From Hericium rajendrae (Eukaryota; Basidiomycota; Agaricomycetes; Russulales; Hericiaceae): DNA of 64,000 bases. A program made the translations under genes and the position numbers. Positions 1 through 11,961 of the stretch are shown piece by piece; within the stretch, counting starts at the first letter, position 1, and the number at the start of each line of letters is the position of its first letter. The stretch is taken from contig CM065878.1 of NCBI GenBank assembly GCA_033439255.1, positions 1,488,001-1,552,000 on the forward strand, read 5' to 3'. The notes below the pieces were generated by a model. It was not told the DNA's origin and made no database searches. It worked only from the letters and a program-made list of their open reading frames with translations.

Positions 1-1
1 G

Positions 2-130
2 CGCCTCACAGCCGACGCGGCACTCAAGCACCCTTGGTTCACATCAGACGTTCCGCTGCTGTTGCCCCTTGAGGTGAAAAGTAGTGGCACGACACCTTCC
101 GTGCCTGAGACATGGAGGGTAAAAGTTTAG
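2..130 (+). CDS. Protein kinase, C-terminal end only (cut by left edge)
   Basis: The frame beginning at base 2 reads RLTADAALKHPWF and stops at TAG 128-130. The pattern R-[LI]-T-A-x-x-A-L-x-H-P-[WY]-F is the end of the C-lobe of Ser/Thr protein kinases (subdomain XI), where the conserved Arg caps the fold. A tail of about 29 residues follows, rich in Ser, Thr and Pro. The catalytic residues lie outside the window, so the subfamily (CDK-like or other) cannot be decided. The gene converges on SMC4, with about 280 bp between the two stops. Being a kinase is likely from the motif; anything more specific is inference. Confidence 0.78.
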   Translation, partial: RLTADAALKHPWFTSDVPLLLPLEVKSSGTTPSVPETWRVKV

Positions 131-406
131 AAGGTTGGCTGCAAGTCATCATGAGCGCACGAGAGGATGAAAAGTAGAATAATCAATCATAGCGAATACG
201 AGAGCCTACAATTACATATACATCTTAGACTACAAGGACACACAGCAGACACCCAAGGGAAGTTCATATTTTAGGATCTGTACGTTATTGTGCCGCATTG
301 GCGGAGGGATTGAAGCGGACAGTATGCAGGTCTCGGTTGTCAATGGAGATGCCTGGTGGCAATTGCAGGATTAGCCTGCGATCGATAGAAAAGTTCTCAA
401 AGAATG

Positions 407-3400
407 CTACATACTCCGCGTCTGATTTGACGTCTTGTATATGCCAATGAGCCGATGGCTGAGCTCGAACATGTCGTTTCTGTGACATATAAATAAGATG
501 CTAACAATAGAAACAAGGTTTTAACGACGTACCTCAGCGAGATAATGATGAACTGTGCATTCTTTGTGCGATCCTTAATATAATTGGCGATAATGGAAAC
601 ATTCCGGAAGTCCAGCGCAGCGTCGATCTCGTCCATGAAGTAGAGCGGCGTAGGCTAAATATACACAACCTCAGCAACTGATCTCGCCTTGCTGACATGA
701 GGACATACCTTGAAGACATGTAAGGCAAACACGAGGGCGAGGGAACTCAGTGTCTGGACTTCACAATTAGTCACATCGATAGGCAAAGTCGTGTTGTTAT
801 CCTTGCCTTTTCACCACCCGACAAATTGGAGATGTTTCTCCAGCTCTTCTTCGGCGGCATGACACTGAAGATAATGCCTTCAGAGAAGGGGTCCATGCTA
901 TCAACCAATTCTAATTCGGCATTCCCTCCCAGAGTAATCATCTGTTTGTTAAGATGATGTCAGAGGCCGCGACTGAAACATACGCGAGGGCCGCACCTGG
1001 TACATTTCCTTCAACTTCAATGTGATCGCATTGAAGCCAGCCATGAATTCATCGAGACGTTGCTTCCTCAAGCCATCGTACTTCTGCTTCTCAGCGTCAC
1101 GAAGATTTGTGATGTCGTCCAGATCTTTGGCCCTACGGAAGAACTCCTCTTCGCGTTTCCTATATTCCTTGAGAACGCCGAGATTAGGTTTAGCATTCTT
1201 CAGTTTCTCTGTGGACACGGAAATTACATGAGCGTTCAGTAAGTCCATGGATTACAGGTAAGTCCGCACCGTCCAGCAATTCCGTGTCGGCAACGAGTTC
1301 CTGCCGCTTGAAACGGGCAAGTTCATCCGCACTGTAAATATGCAACTCGTTCGAAGGTGTGCCCTTTCGTTTCTTCTTGCTGCTGCCTTCTCCAGGCTCT
1401 TCCTTCACGCCCTCGCTCGGTCCCGCTTCGGCGTTGGCGTCGTGCTCGGCCTCTTCTTCGTCATCATCGTCCTCACTATCAAGCAATCATGAGAAAAAGT
1501 GGCTTTGTCTGCAATCTGCACTCACTCGATGTCCTCCAGTCTGAGGTTATCGTGCTGCAAGCGCCAGTGTTCCAAGTTGCGATCGTTCTCTGCGATATCT
1601 TTGTTCACGACTTCCAATGCCTGCGTCAGCTCCATCTAATGTCGTTTGCGTTAGCATAACATTTTCGCCATTGAAGTTTACAACTCACCTCTTTGTTGCG
1701 GAACGCCTGGATTTCCTCGGTCTTCTCGTCCAGTTCGGCTTTCAAGTTCTCAAGGTCCTCCTTGGAGTTCTCAGCAGCGTTCTGAGCAGCATCGACCTGG
1801 TCACGAATCTGAGCGATAAGTCCGTAACCTCCTTTGAGCTGTGCCGTCAGATCGTCCAGCTCCGACTGAACCTCCTTCAGCGCAACCGTGTTGGCCTCGA
1901 CGGCATGCTCGAGCTTCACCGAGTCCTTCTCTGCTTTCGCCTTGGCGACTTCAGCCTTGGTGATCTCGTCGTTTGCGAGGTTGATGTGCAGCTTGATGCC
2001 GTCGACGGTCGATTTCTGCTTGAGCATCTTGGCACCGCCGATCTCGAGAATCTTCTTCTCGAGCGCCTTGATGGCCTCTTCGATCGTGCTGGTGCGCTCC
2101 TGGAGGTTTGAGAGTTCGTCCGTTGCAGACTCGATTTCACCCTCCAGCGATGATATGCGAGCAATATCCCTGTTATCAGGCTTGCTTTGCGCCCTTGAAA
2201 GATGCTGGTGAGCGACAATGGTTAACCCCAAGATAATAGTACGTACTTTCAGCTCCTGGACGCGTCTCTGGGCTTCCGCGATGCGCTTGGCACCGTTCTG
2301 AATATCCAGATTTGCCTTGTCCACAGCGAGATCCGTCTGTGGCCCGGACTTGACCAGTGTATCCAGCTCAACCTCCATCTGACGCAGCTCCTGCTGTGCC
2401 TGCTCAGCATCCTTGACGCCTCGGCGCTGTCCTGCTCGAACCGCCTCAGCTCGTCAGGTGAGACCGCGTCCGATTGCAGCTTCGAGCTCATGCCGCCCCT
2501 GCTGACATGGTTCCCGCCTCCCGACATGGTACCCGACGAGTCGATGAGCTGCCCGGCAAGGGTAACGACCCTCCATCGGCGGCCACCAAAGGCGATGCGA
2601 TTCGCCTGGTCCAGATTCTCTGCGACGAGCGTGTTCCCGACAGCCTTCAGAAAGGCGGGCACGAACTTCGGGTCTCTTGGCTTGATGAGCTCGAACAGCC
2701 GCGGGACACCTTCAGGTGTTGGGCTCGTGTCGGGGGCCTTCTGGGTCAGCTTTTCCAAGACCATGAATGACGCACGCCCGATGTTCTGTCTCCGAAGATA
2801 CTCGATACATGCTTGGCCTTGCTCAACGGTGTCGACGACCATGTTGTTGAGGGCACCACAGGCAGTTGTCACAGCGACATCGTATTTGTCGGGAATGGTC
2901 CCCAAACTTCCCAGTCGGCCCTGTGGAAGAAATGAGCTGAGTGGTCGCCGAGGTAGAGCAGAGAACTTACGTGGAAGCCAGATATCCGACCAGCATTCTT
3001 GAGTCGGGTCAGTCCGTCGAGAACCCTATTCTGACTGGTGCTCGATGCTTGTGATGCCTTAGCTTCGTCGACGCGTTGCCGAGACGAAGACGCTTGAGAT
3101 CTCAGCTCATTCACTCGCGTTTGCATGTCCTAACGCAACACTGAGACTATATCATTCTAGGCAGCAGAGGATCTACATACCGCCATCTTCTGTCGGGAAG
3201 CTCTGACGTTGTTCTGCAGACCGGCCCTACGGCTCTTGAGTTCCTCCAGCTCTTGCGTCTGGGTAAAATTTCAACAAAATACAAAACTTCAGATGAAAGA
3301 CAGCTTTGCTTACCTTGGCCTGCTGGTCCTGCTGCAGATTTTGAAGGGTTTCGATAGCCTCTGTTGAGTTCTCTTTCACCTTCTCCGCCTTCTTGACTAA

Positions 3401-6088
3401 CATATCACGCTCGCTGGTCTTGACGTCGATCTCAGCCTGCTTAGTGTTGATCTTGGCAGTCCAGGGTTGAAGTTCTTTCTGCTTCTGCTCGATCTGTTCG
3501 TGGAAAACCTGCGTCTTGTCTAAAGCGGTAGAGATTTAGGATCTCCTTGTGTGGCGAAAAAAAGTTGTTATACCTTTCAAGCTGTCGCGAATCTTCTCCA
3601 GGACTTTTTCCTCCTGTTCAAGAGAAGCCTCGAGATCCTCGACTTTCTGCCTCTCCGTTTCCATCTTCTCTGAGTTGTCATCAATGGCTCGGAGAGCTTC
3701 AGCCTTGGCATGCTCGTCCTATCGCGGACAGGTGTCAGCGTTATGGTCAATCCCACCGAGAATGTAGACTTACGTCCTGCAGAGACTTGTTCAGCTTCTT
3801 GGCCTTGCCTTTAATGTGCTTGCGCCGTTCCTCCAGGCCGACCTCTTGCTTCTCATGATCGGCGAGATCCTTCATGGCTTCTGCAGCGTGGGCTTTGACT
3901 TCCTGTATATGACGTTCATATCGTGTAAATGGGAGAATGACGACATCCGCACCTCATACAACTCGACACGCTCCTGGTAATGCTTTTGCAACGACTCGTA
4001 GTGAGCAATATCGTCCTTGTTCTGCTCCCGCTCTTGGGCCAGCTCATTGTCAAGCTTCGTCTACAGTAGGAGGTCAGATCGGCGCACGCAGACCATAAAA
4101 CGTAGCGCCTGACCTTCTTCTTGGACAGCTTCTCATCGTTCAGTAAGAAGCTCCAGAGATAGTACTGCCAGAGCCTAGACAGCGCCCGAACGTGCTCGTT
4201 CTGCAACCGCAAATAATCTTCTGCCTCGCGCTTCTGCTCCTCAAGCTTGTTCTTCTCTTTCTCGACAATGCGTAGGCGATTCAGCTTCTCGGAACGGTCT
4301 TCGGACAGGCGCTCCATCTCTGCCAGCGCTTCCTCGATGGGCTCCTTATACTTGGCCGTGCCGATGATGTCTTCAAGGTACTCAAGCAGACCGTCTTCAT
4401 GTTCTGATGGCGACTTTGCCTTCATCTGCGCGATAGACTCGACTTCACCCTGCGGAAGACCGAGGTGAATACCAAGTAATTGCGAATGCATGATGTTAGA
4501 CATACCTGAAGAATCAAGAACCGGTTATGATCCAAGTCGATACCGCGACCCTTCAAGAGCGTCTGCACTTCCTTATAGTTGCTCTGGCGCCCATTAATGG
4601 TGTACTTGCTGGAGTTGTTTTTGTACGCGGTACGCGCAACTATCAACGAAGAATCCGGGACCACTTCGAATGCGTCCGGGCCAGGCTAAACATGCATCTT
4701 CTTAAAACGTATGGCGTAGACGAGTGGATATCAACTCACAAGGTCTATAATCTCGCGGAAGTGGACTTCTACACTGCAGTCGTCGAGGTCGGGGTATTGT
4801 GCTGAATTGTGAATAAGCTCGGAAAGCTTTGCCCTGTCGCATTTTCGATGCGCGGTATCCAAAGACGAACAGAAGGGCATCGATGGTATTTGATTTGCCA
4901 GAACCGTTGGGTCCAACGATAGCAGAGAATGACTGTAGCAAATGGTTGGATTCCGAAAATTCAAATAGGCCAGAAATCTTACCTTGTGGAACGGTCCAAT
5001 TTCTTGACGGCCAGCGTAACTCTTGAAATTGACCAGAGCCATCTTATGGATGACGAGACGCGATTTGGGACCTTTAGGCTCTTCGGGCGGTGGCGCAGAA
5101 GCAGTCTTCAGCTGAGAAACATCAGGCGGATCTAATAGAGACTTTTCCTCTTCGTACTCCTCTGGATCTTCAATGGGCGCTTTGATAGATGAAGCAGACT
5201 TGACAGGTGAAGCAAACTTGACAGGCGAGACAGACTTCGTTCCCTGGCGCGACTTCGGTGCTGGAGTGAGAAAGGCTAAATCCTCATCCTCTGCACTGTC
5301 AGGAATGATGTCCTCAGCCGACGTATGCACGATGGCGGGAGGTTGTTCTTCCTCTTCTCGTCCTCGTCTGAGCTCTCAATCTTCTTGATGGCGCGTTTCG
5401 GCGGCTGCTTCCTGCCCTTTAGACGCTGGCTTCGGGGGCGGATCTGAATCCTCTTCGTCGGGGACCTCAACCACCTCCTCCGCCTCTTCCTCCTCCTTCA
5501 CCGGCTCGACTTTGATCGTACGCGAGGCAGCTCGGGAAGGGCGACCGGTGCCGCGAGAAGTGGACGGTGCAGAGGGCGGGGCGGCGCTTGACCGCCGCGA
5601 TGGCATCTTCCTGCCCTTCGGCGCAGGTGGCGGCGGCGGCTCATCTTCGCTATCATCAATCACAATGACCTCAGGCTGCTTGGCCTTTCCGCGAGCAGAC
5701 ACCGTCGACTTCGCAGCACCCGCTTCGGCCGCGGAGGCGGCTTGACATCCTCTTCCTCCTCGTCCTCGGCCTCTATCGAGGACCGTGACTTCTTAACAGG
5801 TCGTGGCGAATCGTCCTCCCCAGTCTCCTCATCTGACTCTTGGACCTGGCGTAGCATGCTCCCCGAGCGTGTCGACGAGCGTGTTCTTGCTGAGCGTGTG
5901 GAGGCACTGGGCTGGTTAGAGGAGGACCTGCGCGAGCGCGAGGCCGATTTCGGGACATTCTCTTGCTCTGAGATGGATGGGGCTGGCTTCTTCTTTTACC
6001 TGGCTTCGCTTGCGCTTGGGAGCGGGTTTCTCCTGCACGGGGGTTCTATAGATGGCCCGCGAGATCGTGTCGAGCGACGTGGGGGCAT
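407..6088 (-). CDS. SMC4: Condensin complex ATPase subunit SMC4 (Cut3)
   Basis: SMC4 pairs with SMC2 as the ATPase core of condensin and compacts mitotic chromosomes. About a dozen short introns split the gene. In order it shows an acidic, Ser/Pro-rich N-terminal region (about 5150-6088), a Walker A motif GPNGSGKSN (about 4890), a long coiled coil, the SMC hinge with a TMSGGG end (about 2480-2860), a second coiled coil, the signature LSGGEK (about 810-825), Walker B PLYFMDEIDAALD (about 610-650) and the family-typical ending FELSHRLIGIYKT. The true stop is TAG at 407-409 after a small last exon; reading on to 285 ignores that intron. The intron at 754-806 starts with GC. The start at 6088 gives MPPRRSTRSR, but the frame breaks at a run of five C (6041-6045 on +), so the exact N-terminus is uncertain. 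Confidence 0.96.
754..806 (-). other. GC-AG intron inside the SMC4 ABC signature
   Basis: Read on the minus strand, the exon ends with codons for LSGGEK and is followed by GCAAGG instead of GT. The 53-base intron contains a plausible branch site (GACTAAT) and ends GTCCAG. Splicing there restores LSGGEK-TLSSLALVFAL, which is invariant in SMC4. No GT donor nearby rebuilds this junction. Confidence 0.8.
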
Positions 6089-6945
6089 GATTGGGACGTT
6101 ATTCTCTACGTTCAAGCCATGGCATCAAATATCTGCAGACACATTGGTCAGGAAATCTGGACTCACCTTGGTATCTTGATGGACGAAAGCAGGCTCACGA
6201 AAGTCGGGGAGAAACACAACAAACGCGAGGCGTCACAACGCGTTACGACGCGTCGATCACGTGCGAGAGGTACACGGACCGGTCTGTTTGTCCATGCTGG
6301 ACCGCGGACGGACCAACAAAGAGTAAGAGGGATGACTTGACGCGCCCAACTTCTCACTCACCAACATCGACGACGTCCAGCACAAAACACAAGACAAGTA
6401 CAACAATGGATGACGGTACGTTCCCAGCATCAGCGACGGCGACGACGACGAGTTTCGATATCAGTACTTTACTCGCTGTTCCGGCACTGTCGGCATATTC
6501 AGCATCGACCAGTCTAGTCGACCCTCTATTCCTGTCTCCAGTTCGCCAAATGCCCAGCGGCGGCCTGCAGCCTCGACAGCGTCGTTGACCATGACTACCG
6601 AATTTCCCCCGGTTTTCATCATTCTTCCTTTTTTCCTGACTTTGGTGGCCATTGTTGGTCGCGGTTGTCGCAGACGGCAAGCAGTGACAACCTCCTTTGG
6701 GCGCTTTGCACGTCGTTCACGACCGCATCACCACTTTTTCGCGTTTCCTCTCGCCTTTTTCGCTTGTCGTCGGCCGTCCTTTTCCTCTCCCTTCCCTTCC
6801 TCTCACCATTCGCCTCGACGCCCTACATGAATCGACCCTGACCTACTTTCCTCCCTCCTCCCCGCCCCTCTCAGCCTGGCAATCTCAAGATATTGCACCT
6901 GCCAGCTCGGGAGGTGCTATCAGCATCCCGACAACCGAAGCGACA
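6089..6945. promoter_or_regulatory. Divergent promoter region of SMC4 and the Tra2-like gene
   Basis: This stretch lies between two outward-facing genes. It is pyrimidine-rich towards the right (about 6760-6880), as is usual just upstream of a fungal start codon. It contains an MCB-like stretch around 6236-6255 with repeated ACGCG cores, which would suit cell-cycle control of SMC4, but this is inference. A weak reading frame inside it is listed separately. Confidence 0.4.
6406..6830 (+). CDS. Possible small hypothetical protein (weak)
   Basis: An ATG at 6406 follows a leader that looks like a transcript start (CAAGTACAACAATGG). Its own frame ends at 6588. A second frame over the same stretch reads SDGDDDEFRYQYFTRC and continues open to TGA at 6830, with a hydrophobic segment FIILPFFLTLVAIVG. 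The second frame looks more protein-like and would need one base change near the start. No family is recognised. It may instead be upstream leader sequence of the Tra2-like gene. Confidence 0.22.
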
Positions 6946-7837
6946 ATGGCGAATGGCGGTGCCGACGAGTCGAGCTGGAATGCCGCCCGCGAGCGGTCTC
7001 CCGGCCGCGGTGCCGGAGGTGAGGCTCCCAGGAGGTCCAGCCGGAGCAGGAGCCCCGGACGCGAAGATAGAGGGTGCGTATCCGCCTTTTACGTGCTCGT
7101 CGTGCTTGAGCTGACCTCGTCCTAGTCGCGGCGGCGAGGGAGGAGGGAACAATCCCGGGAACAATCTGCACGTCTCGAGTCTGAGCACTCGCGTCGACAC
7201 CCGCGATCTTGAGGCCGCGTTCGCGAAAATTGGCAGAGTGAGCTTAATGTCAGACTGTCTCATTATGATCTTATCGTTGATGGCTGGTGTATACTTAAGG
7301 TCCAAAAGGCGTCCGTTATGTACGACCCTCATACCCGCGAGTCGCGCGGCTTTGGGTTCGTGACCATGGAGACTGCCGAAGAGGCAGATGCAGCTATCAC
7401 TGCCTTGAACGGGACGGATCTCATGGGCAAAGCCATGAATGTCGAAAAGGTATGTTGACCCGTCGCGATGCGTTGCCTTCATAGTTCATTCTCATCATGC
7501 AATGTTCGTTAGGCTCGTCGCGGGCGTGCCCGTACTCCTACTCCAGGGAGATACTACGGACCGCCCAAGCGTCACGAACGTGAGCGTGTGTTAAATTCCA
7601 TTTTTGATCTATACCACGCTCTGACATGCTCCACACAAAGGCGAACGTTTCTACGATCCGCGTCCCTATGATAGCCGGTACGCGCGGGACTACGATAACG
7701 ATGACCGCCGTGGCGGCGGGCGTAGCAGCCGCTACGACGACGCGCCCCCGCGCAGGGACTACGACCGCGGCCACCGAGACTACGATCGTGGCTACGACCG
7801 CAGCTATGACAGGCGTTACGACGACAGGCGCTACTAA
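6946..7837 (+). CDS. SR-type RNA-binding protein, Tra2-like (single RRM)
   Basis: A probable splicing regulator. The order is a Ser/Arg-rich N-terminus (RRSSRSRSPGRED), one RRM with RNP2 LHVSSL and RNP1 RGFGFVTM, and an Arg/Tyr/Asp-rich tail with repeated RDYDRG units. This layout (RS, RRM, basic tail) is that of transformer-2 and related SR proteins, which bind exonic enhancers and recruit the spliceosome in the nucleus. Five exons are joined by GT-AG introns; the second joins a Gly codon before the RRM and the third splits the RRM between beta strands 1 and 2. The start at 6946 (ACAATGGCG) is the first in-frame ATG before the RS region. Assignment to Tra2 rather than another single-RRM SR protein is by resemblance. 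Confidence 0.85.
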
Positions 7838-8014
7838 GCATAGGTACAACCGGCTAACACTCTAGTGCTTGCTGGTCGAAATGGTTTTCGTCGTTCTTAT
7901 ATGCAGTTGCTCCTTCGGGTTTCAGTCGTGTTCGTTATTTTTGTTATTACATTTCTGTATGTGTAGGTATTTGAGAATAGTCATTTGACAAATTTGCTGC
8001 AATGGATTCGCGCT

Positions 8015-9087
8015 CTATTTCCCCGTGGGCACACCGGCACTTCCAATTCCCATCTCCACGACGTATGATTCGCGTCCGAGCCGCCGCATCTCCTCCACCA
8101 CATCCCCGACCTTCTCGAACTCGAGCCACCGTCTCTTCTGTTGCTCACAGTCCTGCGGCTCCGCGCCTTCGAGAGGCTCGACGAAGCGCACGCGCAGTGC
8201 AAGCCACTGCATTGCCTTGACATTGCCAACGAACTCTTCGACGCCTTCTCGGGCGCCCACACAATATATTACGCCCGGGTGTCCGACCTTCGCGAAGCCG
8301 GACACGCGCAGGGCAGCGGACCACGCCTGCATGTTGCGCCGCTTTGTGGGCGAGACGAGATGGTGCGACGTGAGCAGGGCGTGGTACGGCGGGGCCGGAT
8401 TTAGAGCTGCGCGGGGCGCGGATCCTTCGCTCTCCCGTGGGGCATCCGAGGGCGCCACGCGCTCGTGGAGGAGGGGGAGGAGATGCTCCGCTATCAGTTG
8501 GTAGACTGGGTACCTGGCAGGCACGGAGTCAGAGGGTCCCGAGGCAGACTCGATCCGGCACTGCACATCGCGCAGGGATCTCGTGGACACGGAAGACGGC
8601 AAAGGCGGAGAGAAGAGCAGTCCGATTGATAATATGAAGGAGATCGCACTCACTCGGACGCAGTTTCGGCGACTTCGATGGTCTTGGCCGCGACGAGGCT
8701 TTGCCATCGCAGCTGTTCTTCACGTCCCAATTGCTCGCCTTTGACCGATACGGAAGGCGCAGCAGGAGGAGCAGAAGCGGCGCCGAGGTGTAGATCGGGA
8801 TGGGGGCGCGAAGGCGGAAGCTCTACTTCAAAATACACGCTTCGCGTCTGTGTGAGCGCGATCTCGAAGCGCAGTGGGGAGGCCTGCCTCCCGGACTCGA
8901 GATGCCCGAGCGCGTCGAGGGCAGCCTGTGGATCGGGCGTGTCTGCATCGACTGCGCGTGTCCAGAGGGCAGCCTCTTCCGGAGGCAGCAGGAACGTCAG
9001 CAGTTCGCCGGGCAGGAGCGCGTACTTCAGCAGCTGCAGTTCCTCGACCTGGCGTGCGAGCGTGGTCTTGGCGGGCGTGTGGGCCAT
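8015..9087 (-). CDS. RWD domain plus DUF1115 protein (RWDD2-like)
   Basis: Two exons join as ETASE-YPVYQL, with the donor gtgagt at about 8655. The first half starts with a helix typical of RWD domains (QVEELQLLKYALLPGEL). The second half matches the DUF1115 region of RWDD2A/B: H-x-L-x-S-x-x-K-R-x-N-M-x-x-W, then SGFAKVGHPGVIYCVG and a WLALRVRF strand. RWD domains are protein-interaction folds related to ubiquitin-conjugating enzymes; the role of RWDD2 proteins is not established. The length of about 330 residues fits the family. The start is placed at the ATG giving MAHTPAKTTLA because homology starts soon after; an upstream in-frame ATG at 9153 exists. Confidence 0.8.
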
Positions 9088-10373
9088 GGCGTGGTGTGAT
9101 TTTGCTCGGATCCTGCGCAAGAACGATGCTCGTTTCGCTTGAGCTGATAGCAAGAGCGCTGCTGCTGCAGGTTCTTGTGTGGAGCTGCAAAGAGGGTGTA
9201 TGAAGAACTGGGTTCAGAAGCTGACGACACAATCTTCACTTGATGCTCCTCGGCCTGCGAGCTTTGTGATCAGGGGGCAGAACGTACCGATAACAACGGC
9301 CCCTTTCTGGTTCAGGCCATGTGAAGATGCGCTGGTAAGGTCGCAGGATTGTCGACCAGGTGAACGAGAAGATGCGCGTCTGGCCTATTGCGGGAACAAA
9401 ACAAGGTGCGCCGCCCACGCCTTCTAACGGCATTCGCGTGCTTCTCGCCTTGAAGCTGCTTTCTCGGGTCATGTTCGTCCTTACCCACACATGGCTCCTG
9501 CTCCTAGCTCCGAACGCCCATAACGCCCGGATCGCAAACTTGCCTGAGCTGTATCCAAGAGCCAAGAAATGAAGAGAATGTGTCAATGGGGAATAGAACA
9601 GGTATGGCGCCGCCAATTGTCCTTCGGATCTTGTTCATCTCTGTCTGCGTGCGCGCCGCGGGCCCATCACTGCACGAACTCCACCTGCATGCCCACTTAC
9701 CTACATGATTGAATAGAATCATGATCGTTGCGGGTCGCAGCGTGGCTAATCGCAGCAAGCAGCAAAGTAAACAGCCCCCCATGCTGAAGTGCCCGGATCA
9801 CGACCCGTCGCTGCAGCGCAATGCGGGGCGTCGGGTGGGCGCATCGTGCGCATAGCCTGCGCGGTATCATCGTTGTCATAGGCGTGTGCAACCCCCATCG
9901 CGTTTCATTTCCCCAGGTCTCCCCGATGCGGGGCTTCATACAGCATGAAACGAGCTGTGATCGGGCATCTTCGAGAGCAGTGCATCTCTGATCCTGCAGC
10001 ATGGCATCGCTGGCCTCGTGTACATCGCGCAAGCAGGGCCTGGGATGGCCTGAGACGGACCCGTGCGTTGCCGATGGCGTTACAGTATTCCGCGCAAGCC
10101 GTATCGCCCACCACCATCGCATCTCAGACCGCAGATTGATATGATGCTGGTGATCGTTCCGTCGCGCAGAGGTCTGGCAATGGTTTGGCACACCGAGTTC
10201 GAGTTCTGGGCAGGAGCAGTCGAGTAAGTACATACACGAACTAACGTCCAGAGCAATATGCAATTAAGGTATCGATGGAGGGTATCCTGTCCCGAGTGCG
10301 ACTACGGAGAGAGGAGGACCGAATACAGTATGACGGATGGTACAACATGTGGGTATAACTTCTTGTCTGTTTT
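9088..10373. other. Gene-poor spacer, about 1.3 kb
   Basis: This holds the promoter of the RWDD2-like gene and the 3' flank of the next gene, both on the minus strand. Open frames inside have no recognisable domain, splice logic or coding bias. No tRNA or repeat was seen. Confidence 0.5.
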
Positions 10374-11086
10374 TCAGAATCCCCCGAGGCAGCCGTCGAG
10401 CTCAGGCGCCGCAAAGCCGCTCGACCGCGGGCGGTGGTGGCCCTGGGCCCTCGACCGGCTCGCGCTGCGCTTCTTCTTCTCCTTCTCCCGCCCCTCGCGC
10501 TCGCGCCCGCGCTCCTGGCCCGGCGATGGCGGGTGCCCATGCGGGTGCGGGAGGAACGACATCGGCGCGCGCTTCTCGGCGCTGAAGCCGGGTATAGGCG
10601 CGTGCGCGGTGCTGGGGCGGTGGATCGTGAGGGGCATGAGGTGCGGCTGCTGCATCTGGTGCGGGTCGGGCGGCGTCGTGATGGGCGTGTCGGACTCGTC
10701 GGACTCGGACGAGAGGTCGGGGACGAGCGGGGGCAGGGCGGGACGTCCGGGGGCGCGGCGGGCTCGCGCTCGCAGGCCTCGTACGCGCGCGGGTGGAAGT
10801 AGCTGCCCTTCACTTGTGCATGGCGCTCCGAGCTCGGGGTGTAGGTGCGCTCGTTGCGCTCGGGGAGGGCGCAGACGTTCGGGGAGACGACGATGGGCGC
10901 ACGATCGTACTGGTACGAGGAGTGCGTAAGGTGCGTGGAGGTGAGGGACGGGGAGGGAGGAAAGTGGACGCGCGGGGAGTAGACGGTCGAGCAGGACGCG
11001 AAGGGGAACGGGCCGGGGCTCGTCGGCGGGAGTGATGCCTGACCACTCCCATTGACTTTGAGACAGGGGCGCAGAGACCGTGGCAT
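10374..11086 (-). CDS. Conserved fungal hypothetical protein, Ser/Pro-rich
   Basis: The N-terminal part reads MPRSLRPCLKVNG, then VYSPRVHFPPSPSLTSTH, SSYQYDRAPIVVSPN and CALPERNERTY, blocks I associate with an uncharacterised Agaricomycete protein. After a GSYFHPRAYEACE block the frame shifts near 10735 within a C-rich stretch. In the new frame an acidic patch LVPDLSSESDESDTPI and a charged tail ending DGCLGGF run to a stop at 10374. The sequence after the shift keeps this layout, so one lost base is more likely than two genes. There is no enzymatic domain, signal peptide or membrane segment. The function is unknown. Confidence 0.62.
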
Positions 11087-11961
11087 CATTGAGAATGTGC
11101 GAGGTTGTGCAGCAGGGGAAGTGTGGCCGGACGGCGACCCAGAGAGGGTGGCCTTATGAACCGAAGCTCAAGGAAGACGGGAGGCGACTGACGCCTTGCA
11201 GCAGCACAAAACTTATAGCGGAATTGGCGAGGAACAGTGCATTGGTCGCGGCTAATGGTTGCCAATCTTCCGTGATCCCATCCGAGGCCATCGCGTTGGA
11301 CCTCGCTTACTCGGGGCGGACACAGCCAGATCGCACAAACGACTGTGCCTCATCGCCGGTCTCATCTCCCGCGCTTCGCAGGCTCCGGTCTCTTCTGATC
11401 TCATGACCTGCCTTGCTTTCTCTATCCTGAGCCCATGTGAAGAGGCCCTCAGTACAGCGGCTTAGCGTTATCATCCAATCTCGGAGCCCAACGTGCTTGT
11501 GCCGCAACCTCACCGTGATCCACTGGCAGATGACAACGTCTAAGCTTGCCCGCTCTTAACGCTGTTGGCCGTGGCCCCTTGGGGCCCTCTCGAGTTCCGC
11601 TCTTCTGTCATGGAGCTACTGTAATGTGTTCGTACGTAGCGCACCCAAATCGATCGCGGGACGAAATGCCTCTTTCGATCACGACGTATATCGATCCAAC
11701 GTGGCGTCAAGGTTAAGGAACACCCCGGGATCGCTATTGTTGTGAGACTATCATGTGTGAGGATGTGTCAGACACTCCGTAATGCTGTCATTAAACTGAA
11801 ATGTAGATGAGGACAAGAGGGATATGGGATGGGAGTCTGCGAAAGGATGACGGCCGCATCAGCCAGAAACAAATACACTGCTCATGCCAACAACACTCCA
11901 CTCGCATAAATACTGATGATATGATGGCGTCCGATATGATGGCGTCCGCACTTATTCAGAC
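11087..11961. other. Spacer, no gene seen
   Basis: This is the upstream side of the hypothetical gene at 10374-11086 and the 3' flank of the DUF726 gene. No supported frame is present. A perfect 15-bp tandem duplication sits at 11918-11947. Confidence 0.5.
11918..11947. repeat. Perfect tandem duplication, 2 x 15 bp
   Basis: The unit GATATGATGGCGTCC occurs twice head to tail, just beyond the stop of the DUF726 gene. It is probably a replication slip with no known role. Confidence 0.85.

Noticed and set aside
285-488. SMC4 extending to 285 with ending SANAAQ
   Set aside because: That reads in another frame after a small intron; the correct frame gives the typical SMC4 ending and stops at 407.
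10241-10373. Extension of the hypothetical gene beyond 10374 in the other frame
   Set aside because: That frame turns into Arg/Ser-rich shadow sequence; the alternative frame keeps acidic and charged blocks and ends DGCLGGF.
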